Source of the DNA: DATCLS01 sp036563805
GTDB lineage: Bacteria > Actinomycetota > Acidimicrobiia > Acidimicrobiales > VFJN01
Length of the DNA: 64,000 bases
Reading direction: 5' to 3'
Assembly: GCA_036563805.1 (NCBI GenBank)
Contig: DATCLS010000058.1
Coordinates: 1-64,000 of the forward strand
The notes beneath the pieces are model-generated. The model had not been told where the DNA came from, made no database searches, and was given only the letters and a program-made list of their open reading frames with translations. Every line of letters starts with the position of its first letter. Positions within the stretch are counted from its first letter, which is position 1. The position numbers were made by a program, and so were the translations under genes. This document shows, in pieces, positions 57,877 through 64,000 of the stretch.

Positions 57877-58233
57877 TCACAGCTGGGTCTCGGCCTCGTG
57901 CACCAGCGCCCGGACCTCGACCCCGGTGTAGCGCGACGCCGGGTTCAGGGCGGCGATCTCCAGCGCCCGCTCCTCGCTGTCGCAGTCGACGATCGTGAAG
58001 CTGCCCAGGAACTCCTTGGCCTCGGCGTAGGGGCCGTCGGTGACCGCCGGCGGGCCGTCGGCCGCCCGCACGACCTTGGCGTCGTCGGCCACGCCGTAGG
58101 CGCCGACGAGCTCGCCCGACTCGAGCAGCGCCCGGTTCAGGGCGTCGGTCTCCCGGATCACGGCAGCCAGCTCGTCGGCGCCGAGCGACTCCCACCGCTC
58201 CTGGTCGCCGTAGATCAGCAGCATGTACTTCAC
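57877..58233 (-). CDS. YCII-related (DGPF) family protein
   Basis: 118 residues. MLLIYGDQERW, TDGPYAEAKEFLGSFTIVDC and ERALEIAALNPASRY are hallmark strands and the DGPF loop of the family. These small dimeric proteins are regularly encoded next to ECF42 sigma factors; their role is unclear. GTG 58233 follows GGAGAGGAG. The gene lies 27 nt upstream of the sigma gene and 56 nt downstream of the DHFR-like gene, in one operon. Confidence 0.9.
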   Translation of the reverse strand: MKYMLLIYGDQERWESLGADELAAVIRETDALNRALLESGELVGAYGVADDAKVVRAADGPPAVTDGPYAEAKEFLGSFTIVDCDSEERALEIAALNPASRYTGVEVRALVHEAETQL

Positions 58234-58289
58234 GGTCTCGCTCCTCTCCGAGCGTCTCTGCGGGCGTCTCCCCGAGCCTCCACGAGCCC

Positions 58290-59048
58290 CTACGGGGCGG
58301 CTGCGCCTCGGGCCTCGCGCTCGGCCACGGCCGCGAAGCGGTCGTCGTCCAGCTGGAGCCTGGCACGCCCGGCCACCGTGTACCGGACGTGGAGGACGTC
58401 GGGCGTCTCCACGACCCGGGTCGGGGTGAGCTCGATGCCCTCGTCCGGCCCGAGGCCGAGGCCGGCGTCGAGCAGCCGCAGCCCGTCCCCGAGGATCACC
58501 GGGGCGACGTGCAGCTCCAGCTCGTCGAGCAGGCCCGCCCGCAGGACCTGGCGCACCACGGTCCCCCCGCCGGCGACGGCGACGTCCTTGCCGGCGGCGC
58601 CGGCCGCCTCCCGGGCCAGCGCGACGGCCCGCTCGACGCCGTCGGTCACGAACGTGAACGACGTGCCGCCGTCCTTCACCAGCGTCTGGCGGGGCCGGTG
58701 GGTGACCACGAACACCGGTGCCCGGAACGGCGGGGTGTCGCCCCACGGGCCCTCACCGCCGTCGAACATGCGCCGGCCCATCACGTAGGCGCCGGCGGCG
58801 GCGAACGTCTCCTCGATGATCGAGCTGTTGGCCGACCGCTCGCCCCCGCCCAGGCCCAGGCGCTCCCGCCAGGCCATGGCGTCCACCGCCCAGCGGGTGA
58901 TGCGGAAGAACCCGAGCGCCTCGGGGCTGTCGGCCCAGCCCGCCCCGCCCTCCGGGCCCGCCGCGTCCCGGGGGTGCCGCGGCCCGGCGTAGAACCCGTC
59001 CAGCGACACCGACATCTGCGCCGTCACCTTCGTCATCTCTCCGGTCAC
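58290..59048 (-). CDS. Dihydrofolate reductase-like protein (RibD C-terminal type)
   Basis: 252 residues. AQMSVSLDGFYAG at the start, GAYVMGRRMFDGGEGPW, VFVVTHRPR and VAVAGGGTVVRQVLRAGLLDELELHVAPVILGDGLRL are the RibD_C/DHFR-like signature strands with the NADPH loop. This family includes uncharacterised reductases linked to ECF42 operons. Start GTG 59048 has AGGAGG 6 nt upstream. It is the first gene of the DHFR-like/YCII/sigma operon. Confidence 0.87.
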   Translation of the reverse strand: MTGEMTKVTAQMSVSLDGFYAGPRHPRDAAGPEGGAGWADSPEALGFFRITRWAVDAMAWRERLGLGGGERSANSSIIEETFAAAGAYVMGRRMFDGGEGPWGDTPPFRAPVFVVTHRPRQTLVKDGGTSFTFVTDGVERAVALAREAAGAAGKDVAVAGGGTVVRQVLRAGLLDELELHVAPVILGDGLRLLDAGLGLGPDEGIELTPTRVVETPDVLHVRYTVAGRARLQLDDDRFAAVAEREARGAAAP

Positions 59049-59176
59049 CTCCGACCTCCTGTCGTCCGGTCACCGCGGCCCGACCGGCCGCGTCACCCCT
59101 CAGTCGGAGCCGACCGCCCGATCCCGACACGCGCCCTGGGAACCTCGCGGTGCGCCGGCCCGGCGGGCGGGTCCCG

Positions 59177-59182
59177 TAGCCT
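59177..59182 (+). promoter_or_regulatory. Leaderless -10 box TAGCCT
   Basis: TAGCCT ends 7 nt before ATG 59190; the 38-bp block 59175-59212 matches 55541-55578 at 32 positions. Confidence 0.55.
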
Positions 59183-59189
59183 CACGCGC

Positions 59190-59750
59190 ATGGCAGCACC
59201 CGGAGGCACCGGACCGATCGGACCGTTCCCGCTCGGCGTCGACACGCCCGAGCAGCAGGAGGAGTACGACAAGCTGCGACGGCGGGTCCTCTGGACGATG
59301 CCCTCTGGCCTGTACGTCGTCGGCAGCCGGCACGACGGGACGCTGAACTTCATGACCCTCAACTGGGCGACGCAGGTCAGCTTCGAGCCCAAGCTCCTCG
59401 GCATCGGCGTCGAGAAGACGGCCGTCACCCACCGGCTCATCGCCGAGGGCGGCTGCTTCACCCTGAACACGATCGCCCGCGAGGACCGGACGATCGTCCG
59501 CAAGTTCACCAAGCCCGCCGAGCACGACCCCGGGGCCCGCACGCTCAACGGCTTCCCGTACCACGAAGGCCGGACCGGCGCCCCGATCCTCGACCAGGCC
59601 GTGGCCTGGCTCGACTGCGAGGTGCGCCAACCCGTCGACTGCGGCGGCCACACGTTCTTCATCGGCGAGGTGGTCGACGCCGGCTTCCAGCGGGACGAGA
59701 ACACCGAGGTCCTCCGCATGGAGGACACCCGCATGAGCTACGGCGGTTGA
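59190..59750 (+). CDS. Flavin reductase family protein
   Basis: 186 residues of the FMN-binding split-barrel family: RRRVLWTMPSGLYVVGSRHDGTLNFMTLNWATQVSFEPKL, IGVEKTAVTHRLI and FTLNTIAREDRTIV. Start ATG 59190 follows TAGCCT by 7 nt. It begins MAAPGGTGPIGPFP, a segment resembling the short leader ORF VATPGGNG at 55556. A relative lies at 47201. Partner and substrate unknown. Confidence 0.82.
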   Translation: MAAPGGTGPIGPFPLGVDTPEQQEEYDKLRRRVLWTMPSGLYVVGSRHDGTLNFMTLNWATQVSFEPKLLGIGVEKTAVTHRLIAEGGCFTLNTIAREDRTIVRKFTKPAEHDPGARTLNGFPYHEGRTGAPILDQAVAWLDCEVRQPVDCGGHTFFIGEVVDAGFQRDENTEVLRMEDTRMSYGG

Positions 59751-59834
59751 GCCGGCCGGGGCAGGCAGGCGGTCGCACCCGGACCGACGCCCCGGCGACG
59801 GGCCGTGACCTGCGAGTCCGTGCCCCGGGGCCGG

Positions 59835-59840
59835 TACGGT
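59835..59840 (+). promoter_or_regulatory. Leaderless -10 box TACGGT
   Basis: TACGGT ends 8 nt before GTG 59849. Confidence 0.5.
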
Positions 59841-59848
59841 GAGGTCCC

Positions 59849-60499
59849 GTGAACGGCCCCCACCTCGACCCTCGGCAGCTGGGGGCCTACTTCGCCCTCA
59901 CCGAGGCCACCAGCCTCCTCCAGCACCAGGTCGAGCAGCACCTGCGCACCGAGGGCGGCCTCAGCTCCGTGCAGTTCCAGCTGCTCGCCCGCTTGGCCAA
60001 CGCCCCCGACGGCCTGACGATGACCGAGCTGGCCGACGGCGTCGTCTACAGCCGCAGCGGCCTGACCTACCAGGCCGGCCTGCTGGAGAAGGCCGGGCTC
60101 GTGGTGCGCACGCCCAGCCCCGACGACGAGCGCGCCACGCTGGTTCGCATCACCGACGCCGGCCGCGACCTGTTCTTCCGGGTGCTGCCCGGGCACGTCG
60201 AGGTCGTCCGGCGGATGCTGTTCGACGCCCTGTCGGACGAGGACGTCGACCTGCTCGGCGACGTCATGTCCCGCCTGCGCGACCACATGCGGGCGCTGCC
60301 GCCCCGGTCGGCCGCCCCCCGGGGCCGCCGGGGCCAGGGGAGCCCGATGCGGGCCCGGGCGGCCGGCGACCGCGGCACCGACAGCCACGGCGACGGCCGT
60401 TCCGACGGCGACGGGCACAGCGACGGCGACGGCGACGGCCGTGCCGACGGCGGGCACGGCGCGCCGCCCCGCCGGCCCCGTAGCATCCCCGACGCATGA
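59849..60499 (+). CDS. MarR family transcriptional regulator with Asp/Gly-rich tail
   Basis: 216 residues. Winged helix at about residues 25-110: FQLLARLANAPDGLTMTELADGVVYSRSGLTYQAGLLEKAGLVVRTPSPDDERATLVRITDAG. After residue ~150 the chain becomes an Arg/Pro segment and then a run of SDGDG-like words encoded by a repeated GACGGC pattern, unusual for the family and probably disordered. The stop overlaps the ATG of the PLP enzyme gene. It may control the downstream operon. Confidence 0.85.
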   Translation: MNGPHLDPRQLGAYFALTEATSLLQHQVEQHLRTEGGLSSVQFQLLARLANAPDGLTMTELADGVVYSRSGLTYQAGLLEKAGLVVRTPSPDDERATLVRITDAGRDLFFRVLPGHVEVVRRMLFDALSDEDVDLLGDVMSRLRDHMRALPPRSAAPRGRRGQGSPMRARAAGDRGTDSHGDGRSDGDGHSDGDGDGRADGGHGAPPRRPRSIPDA

Positions 60500-61743
60500 G
60501 CGAGCAGCCCCTCCCGTCCTTCCCGGCGCGCGGCCGGCCGGTCGACGCCATCACCGCGGAGATCCGGGGCCGACGCGGCGGCGATGCCGACTGGCGCCGG
60601 GGCCGCACGTTCAGCCTCGTCTACAACCCCTCCGACCCCGAGCTCGAGCGGCTGCACGAGGCCGTCGCCCTCGAGTACCTGCACGAGAACTACCTGAACC
60701 CGTTCGCCTTCCCCAGCCTCCTGCAGATGGAGCGGGAGGTCGTGGCCATGGGCGCCGACCTGCTCCACGGCAACTCCAAGGGCGGGAAGCTCACCAGCGG
60801 CGGCACCGAGAGCCTGTTCCTCGCCGTCCAGGTGGCCCGCGACCACGCTCGCGAGGCCCGCGGCATCGCCGAACCCACGGTCGTGCTGCCGGAGACCGCC
60901 CACCCGGCGTTCGCCAAGGCCTGCCACTACCTGGACGTCGCCGAGGTCCGGGTGCCGGTGGGCCCCGAGGGCCGCGCCGATCCGGCCGCCATGGCCGACG
61001 CCGTCGACGGCCGGACCGCCCTCGTCGTCGGCTCGGCCCCCTGCTATCCGTACGGGGTCGTCGACCCGATCCCCGAGCTGGCGGCCCTTGCGGCGTCGGC
61101 CGGGGCCCTGTGTCACGTCGACGCCTGCCTGGGCGGGTGGTTGCTGCCGTTCCTCGAGCGGCTGGGCGAGCCGGTGCCACCCTGGGACTTCCGGGTCGAG
61201 GGCGTCACCTCGCTGTCCGCCGACGTGCACAAGTACGGGTGGTGCTTCAAGGGAGCGTCGCTGCTGCTCCACCGCGACGAGGACCTGCTGCGCCGCCAGT
61301 ACTTCCTGTTCGACGGCTGGCCGGGCGGCCTGTACGGCTCGGCCACGACGGCCGGGACCCGCCCGGCGGCGCCCATCGCCGCGGCGTGGGCCACGATCGT
61401 CCACCTCGGCGAGGAGGGCTACCTGCGGCTGGCCGGCCAGGTGCGGGAGGCGTCCGAGCGGTTCCGGACCGGGATCGCCGCCATCGACGGCCTGCGGATC
61501 ACCGGCGAGCCCGTGCCGGGGATCATGGAGATCGCCTCCGACACGGTGGACATGGCCGCGGTGGCCGACGTCATGGACGACCGCGGCTGGCACCTCGACC
61601 GCCAGCAGGGCGGGCTGCACGCCATCGTGTCGCCGTCGCATCGGGAGGCCGTCGACGCCTTCCTGGCCGACCTGGCCGACGCCGTGGCCGACCACGGCGA
61701 GAGCCGGGGCGTGGCGGCCCGCTACGGCGACGCCGGCGTGTGA
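60496..61743 (+). CDS. PLP-dependent decarboxylase / sphingosine-1-phosphate lyase-like enzyme
   Basis: 415 residues of the group II decarboxylase/S1P-lyase fold. NPFAFPSLLQMEREVVAMGADLL, GGKLTSGGTESLFLAV (PLP phosphate site), LCHVDACLGGWLLPF (Asp that contacts the PLP nitrogen) and SADVHKYGW with Schiff-base Lys 246. TTAGTRPAAPIAAAWA follows as in the lyases. Family members cleave or decarboxylate amino compounds; the substrate is uncertain. Coupled by overlap to the MarR gene and 4 nt before mobA. Confidence 0.86.
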   Translation: MSEQPLPSFPARGRPVDAITAEIRGRRGGDADWRRGRTFSLVYNPSDPELERLHEAVALEYLHENYLNPFAFPSLLQMEREVVAMGADLLHGNSKGGKLTSGGTESLFLAVQVARDHAREARGIAEPTVVLPETAHPAFAKACHYLDVAEVRVPVGPEGRADPAAMADAVDGRTALVVGSAPCYPYGVVDPIPELAALAASAGALCHVDACLGGWLLPFLERLGEPVPPWDFRVEGVTSLSADVHKYGWCFKGASLLLHRDEDLLRRQYFLFDGWPGGLYGSATTAGTRPAAPIAAAWATIVHLGEEGYLRLAGQVREASERFRTGIAAIDGLRITGEPVPGIMEIASDTVDMAAVADVMDDRGWHLDRQQGGLHAIVSPSHREAVDAFLADLADAVADHGESRGVAARYGDAGV

Positions 61744-61747
61744 GGCG

Positions 61748-62419
61748 ATGACCGGGCGTCCCGGGCGGGCCGTGCCGTTCGCCGGGGTCGTGCTGTGCGG
61801 GGGCCGGAGCCGGCGCATGGGCCGGGACAAGGCCCTCATCCAGATCGGCGGCCTGCCGCTGGCGGTGCGGGTGGCCGCCGCCCTCGCTGCGGCCGGGGCC
61901 ACGGACGTGCGGGCGGTCGGCGGGGACGCCGCCGCTCTCGCCGCCCACGGGCTCCTGTCCGTGCCCGACCGGTGGCCGGGGGAGGGGCCGCTGGGCGGGA
62001 TCGTCACGGCCCTGACCTCCCTGGCCGCCCCAGCCGCACCCGGCGCAGAAGGCGGCGAGGACGGCGGGGCCGACGCCGGGCCCGCCGGGGACGGGCCCGG
62101 GATCGTGGTCGTGGCCGCCTGCGACCTGGTCGCCCCGTCGCCGGCGACGCTGGCGGCCACGGTCGCCGCCCTCGCCGGGGCGCCGGACGCCGGGGTGGCG
62201 GTGCCGACGCTCGCCGGGCGCCGGCGGTGGGACCAGGCCGCCTGGGAGACCGGCGCCGCCGGCCCGCTCGAGGCGGCGTTCGCAGCGGGGGAGCGGGCGG
62301 TCCACCGGGCGGTGACGGCCGCCGGCCTCGCCGTGGTCGAGGTTCCCGGCCTCGACCCGGCGTCCCTGGCCGACGCCGACACCCCCGCCGACCTCCGGAC
62401 CCCCGGCGACACCGCCTGA
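61748..62419 (+). CDS. mobA: Molybdenum cofactor guanylyltransferase MobA
   Basis: 223 residues. VVLCGGRSRRMGRDKALIQIGGLPL is the N-terminal nucleotidyltransferase motif (Gly-rich loop and the GRDKA element); LLSVPDRWPGEGPLGGIVTAL and VVVAACDLVAPSPATL are the metal-binding and substrate segments. MobA joins GMP to molybdopterin. The insertion AAPAAPGAEGGEDGGADAGP near residues 98-117 is a low-complexity loop. ATG 61748 is 4 nt after the PLP enzyme stop, so it is the third gene of the operon. Confidence 0.85.
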   Translation: MTGRPGRAVPFAGVVLCGGRSRRMGRDKALIQIGGLPLAVRVAAALAAAGATDVRAVGGDAAALAAHGLLSVPDRWPGEGPLGGIVTALTSLAAPAAPGAEGGEDGGADAGPAGDGPGIVVVAACDLVAPSPATLAATVAALAGAPDAGVAVPTLAGRRRWDQAAWETGAAGPLEAAFAAGERAVHRAVTAAGLAVVEVPGLDPASLADADTPADLRTPGDTA

Positions 62420-62472
62420 TCGCCGGCCCGCCGGTCCGGACGCCTGAGCGCCGGCCCGCCGGCCAGCACGCC
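62417..62472. repeat. Tandem 28-bp duplication after mobA
   Basis: 62417-62444 and 62445-62472 are two 28-bp copies that differ at only a few bases; both begin TGA and run through a GCCGGCCCGCCGG block. The first copy contains the mobA stop codon. Confidence 0.65.
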
Positions 62473-62593
62473 GCGCCGCCGTGGCGCGCGGCCGCCGGCC
62501 CGGCCTGGTGGCCGCGCGCCCGGGTCCGCCCCCGATCCCCGGGGCGTTCGGGGGCGTCCCGGCCCGGGGGACGGAGGGGGCGGGTCGGGGCAC

Positions 62594-62599
62594 TAGCCT
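62594..62599 (+). promoter_or_regulatory. Leaderless -10 box TAGCCT
   Basis: TAGCCT ends exactly 7 nt before ATG 62607. Confidence 0.55.
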
Positions 62600-62606
62600 C
62601 GAAGCC

Positions 62607-62927
62607 ATGGAGGTCCCCGAGATCGACGTCGCCGAGCTCGCCAAGCGGCGCAGCGAGGGTGCGCCGGTGATCGACGTGCGCGAGCCCGACGAGTACGACG
62701 CCGGCCACGTGCCCGGCGCCCGGCTCGTTCCCCTGACGACGGTCCCCGAGCGGGTCGACGAGGTACCGACCGACCAGCCGGTCTACGTCATCTGCGCCAA
62801 GGGGGGCCGCAGCTTGCGGGCGGCCGAGTTCTACCGCTCGCAGGGCATCGAGGCCATCAACGTCGCCGGCGGGACCTCGGCATGGATCGAGGCCGGTCAG
62901 CCCGTCAACACGGGGATGGACCCGTAG
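62607..62927 (+). CDS. Rhodanese-like sulfurtransferase domain protein
   Basis: 106 residues, a single rhodanese domain. PVIDVREPDEYDAGHVPGARLVPL is the CH2A-like substrate strand and YVICAKGGRS the active-site loop with Cys 63 followed by AKGGRS, a six-residue persulfide loop. Such domains carry sulfane sulfur for cofactor or tRNA modification. Start ATG 62607 lies 7 nt after TAGCCT. It is adjacent to mobA, which also relates to sulfur-containing cofactor, but no shared transcript is implied. Confidence 0.93.
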   Translation: MEVPEIDVAELAKRRSEGAPVIDVREPDEYDAGHVPGARLVPLTTVPERVDEVPTDQPVYVICAKGGRSLRAAEFYRSQGIEAINVAGGTSAWIEAGQPVNTGMDP

Positions 62928-64000
62928 GGTCCGCACCCGCCCCACCCCGGTTCCGCTGGGTCTCGGACCAGGGGAGCCTCGACGCCCTCGTCGAGACGCT
63001 GGCGGAGGCCGAGACCTACGCGCTCGACACCGAGTTCCACCGCGAGCGCACCTACTACGCCCAGCTGGCGCTGCTGCAGATCCGCCCGGGCCGCCCGCGG
63101 GGCCGCGCCGGCGGCGACCGGGGCGAGGTCGCGCTCGTCGACCCGCTGAAGGTCGATGTCGCCCCGCTGCGCGAGGTGCTCGCCGGGCCGGGCCTGTGCC
63201 TCATGCACGCCGCCAGCCAGGACCTCGAGATCCTCGAGCGGGCCTGCGGCACCGTGCCCAGCCGCCTGGTCGACACGCAGGTGGCGGCCGGCTTCGTGGG
63301 CCTGGGGTCGCCGGGCCTGGGCGTGCTGCTCCAGAAGCGCTTGGGCCTCAACCTGCCCAAGGCCGACCGGCTGACCGACTGGCTGCGCCGCCCGCTGCCC
63401 GACGACGCCGCCGCCTACGCGGCCGCCGACGTCGCCTACCTCGACGACCTGTGGGATTCGCTGGCCGCCGAGATCGAGGCCCGGGGCCGGATGGACTGGC
63501 TGCTCGACGAGTGCGACGAGCTGCGCCGCCGCCACGGCGAACCGCTCGACCCGGAGCGGGCCTGGTGGCGGATCAAGGAGGCCCGCCGCCTGCGGGGCAA
63601 GGCCCGGGGCGTCGCCCAGGCGGTGGCGGCCTGGCGCGAGCGGCGGGCCCGCGAGCTCGACAAGCCGGTCCGCCACGTGCTGCCCGACCTGTCGGTCGTC
63701 GCCATCGCCGAGCGCCCGCCTCGCAGCCGCAAGGACCTCGACCGGGTCCGCGGGCTCGACGGGCGCCACCTGCGCAGCGGCGCCGGCGAGAGCCTCATGG
63801 CCGCGGTCGAGGCCGGCGCCAAGCTGTCGGAGGACGACCTGAAGATCCCGCCCCGCGATGGGGTCGACACGACGTTCCGCCCCGCGGTCACCCTGGCCTC
63901 GGCCTGGGTGGGGCAGCTGGCCCGCGACGCCGAGCTCGACCCGGCCCTGGTGGCGACCCGGGCCGACATCGAGGCGCTGGTGCGGGGCGAGCCGTCGCGC
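62882..64000 (+). CDS. rnd: Ribonuclease D, 3' end cut by window edge
   Basis: At least 350 residues are readable. The DEDD exonuclease core has YALDTEFHRERTYYAQLALLQIR (first Asp/Glu), LMHAASQDLEILERACG (second Asp), and AAAYAAADVAYLDDL (third Asp in the YAxxDV pattern), then an HRDC-like helical domain (SVVAIAERPPRSRKDLDRVRGL). It trims the 3' ends of tRNA and other RNA. The first in-frame ATG is 62882, inside the rhodanese gene; no other ATG, GTG or TTG lies between there and the first conserved residues, so the true start is uncertain. Confidence 0.85.
   Translation, partial: MDRGRSARQHGDGPVGSAPAPPRFRWVSDQGSLDALVETLAEAETYALDTEFHRERTYYAQLALLQIRPGRPRGRAGGDRGEVALVDPLKVDVAPLREVLAGPGLCLMHAASQDLEILERACGTVPSRLVDTQVAAGFVGLGSPGLGVLLQKRLGLNLPKADRLTDWLRRPLPDDAAAYAAADVAYLDDLWDSLAAEIEARGRMDWLLDECDELRRRHGEPLDPERAWWRIKEARRLRGKARGVAQAVAAWRERRARELDKPVRHVLPDLSVVAIAERPPRSRKDLDRVRGLDGRHLRSGAGESLMAAVEAGAKLSEDDLKIPPRDGVDTTFRPAVTLASAWVGQLARDAELDPALVATRADIEALVRGEPSR

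Noticed and set aside
62925..62930. TAGGGT as a leaderless -10 box for the RNase D gene
   Set aside because: No in-frame ATG, GTG or TTG lies at the expected distance, and the first T is part of the rhodanese stop codon.

Overview
The window is about 64 kb of very GC-rich, gene-dense DNA (third codon positions almost all G or C) from an actinobacterium. Three things fit the Acidimicrobiia (Iamia/Ilumatobacter-like) better than Mycobacteriales or Streptomyces: DUF2630, DUF2203 and DUF3151 proteins, an AftD-like arabinofuranosyltransferase without other mycolate or arabinogalactan genes, and many leaderless starts (a TANNNT -10 box 6-9 nt before ATG/GTG). The taxonomic placement is inference. 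I see no rRNA, tRNA, CRISPR array, insertion sequence or prophage.

Layout. 1-600: partial J-domain gene and a small two-helix membrane protein. 612-3994: GT2 glycosyltransferase, DUF2630, M18 aminopeptidase, HAD 5'-nucleotidase. 4026-21489: a cell-envelope glycan region with a GT4 coupled to a 1452-residue AftD-like enzyme, a methyltransferase, a translationally coupled operon (GT-C/acyltransferase-3 fusion, GT-C-like protein, polyprenol-phosphate mannosyltransferase), two more GT-C proteins and an FAD oxidoreductase. 21544-24786: an AmmeMemoRadiSam cluster (zinc-ribbon protein, radical SAM AmrS, a 34-codon coupled ORF, and a Memo-AMMECR1 fusion). 24729-29324: acyl-CoA synthetase, thioesterase, unknown protein, cyclophilin, TIGR03085 protein.

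29428-35827 is a complete oligopeptide-type ABC operon (substrate-binding lipoprotein, two permeases, two ATPases) ending in a TetR gene and read from a recognisable TTGACA/TACGGT promoter with inverted repeats. 36009-43012: O-methyltransferase, enoyl-CoA hydratase, gamma-glutamyltransferase, and an RpiR regulator divergent from aldehyde dehydrogenase and class III aminotransferase genes. 43074-47743: fused alpha-beta E1 2-oxoacid dehydrogenase, GDPD, DUF2203, SirB1-like protein, flavin reductase. 47856-54307: acyl-CoA dehydrogenase with a palindromic operator and adjacent TetR, pyruvate kinase with a K+-independent signature, hydrolase, patatin, DUF3151.

54308-64000: a gene-poor stretch with short repeats, a 91-residue protein, a ribbon-helix-helix protein, a membrane protein behind a leader ORF, a sigma factor/YCII/DHFR-like operon, a second flavin reductase, a MarR/PLP decarboxylase/MobA operon, rhodanese and a truncated RNase D. 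Most of the region looks like ordinary chromosome. The most unusual elements are the AmmeMemoRadiSam locus, the envelope-glycan fusions, the pervasive leaderless start signals with overlapping divergent -10 boxes, and the leader ORF whose promoter/start module recurs 3.6 kb away.
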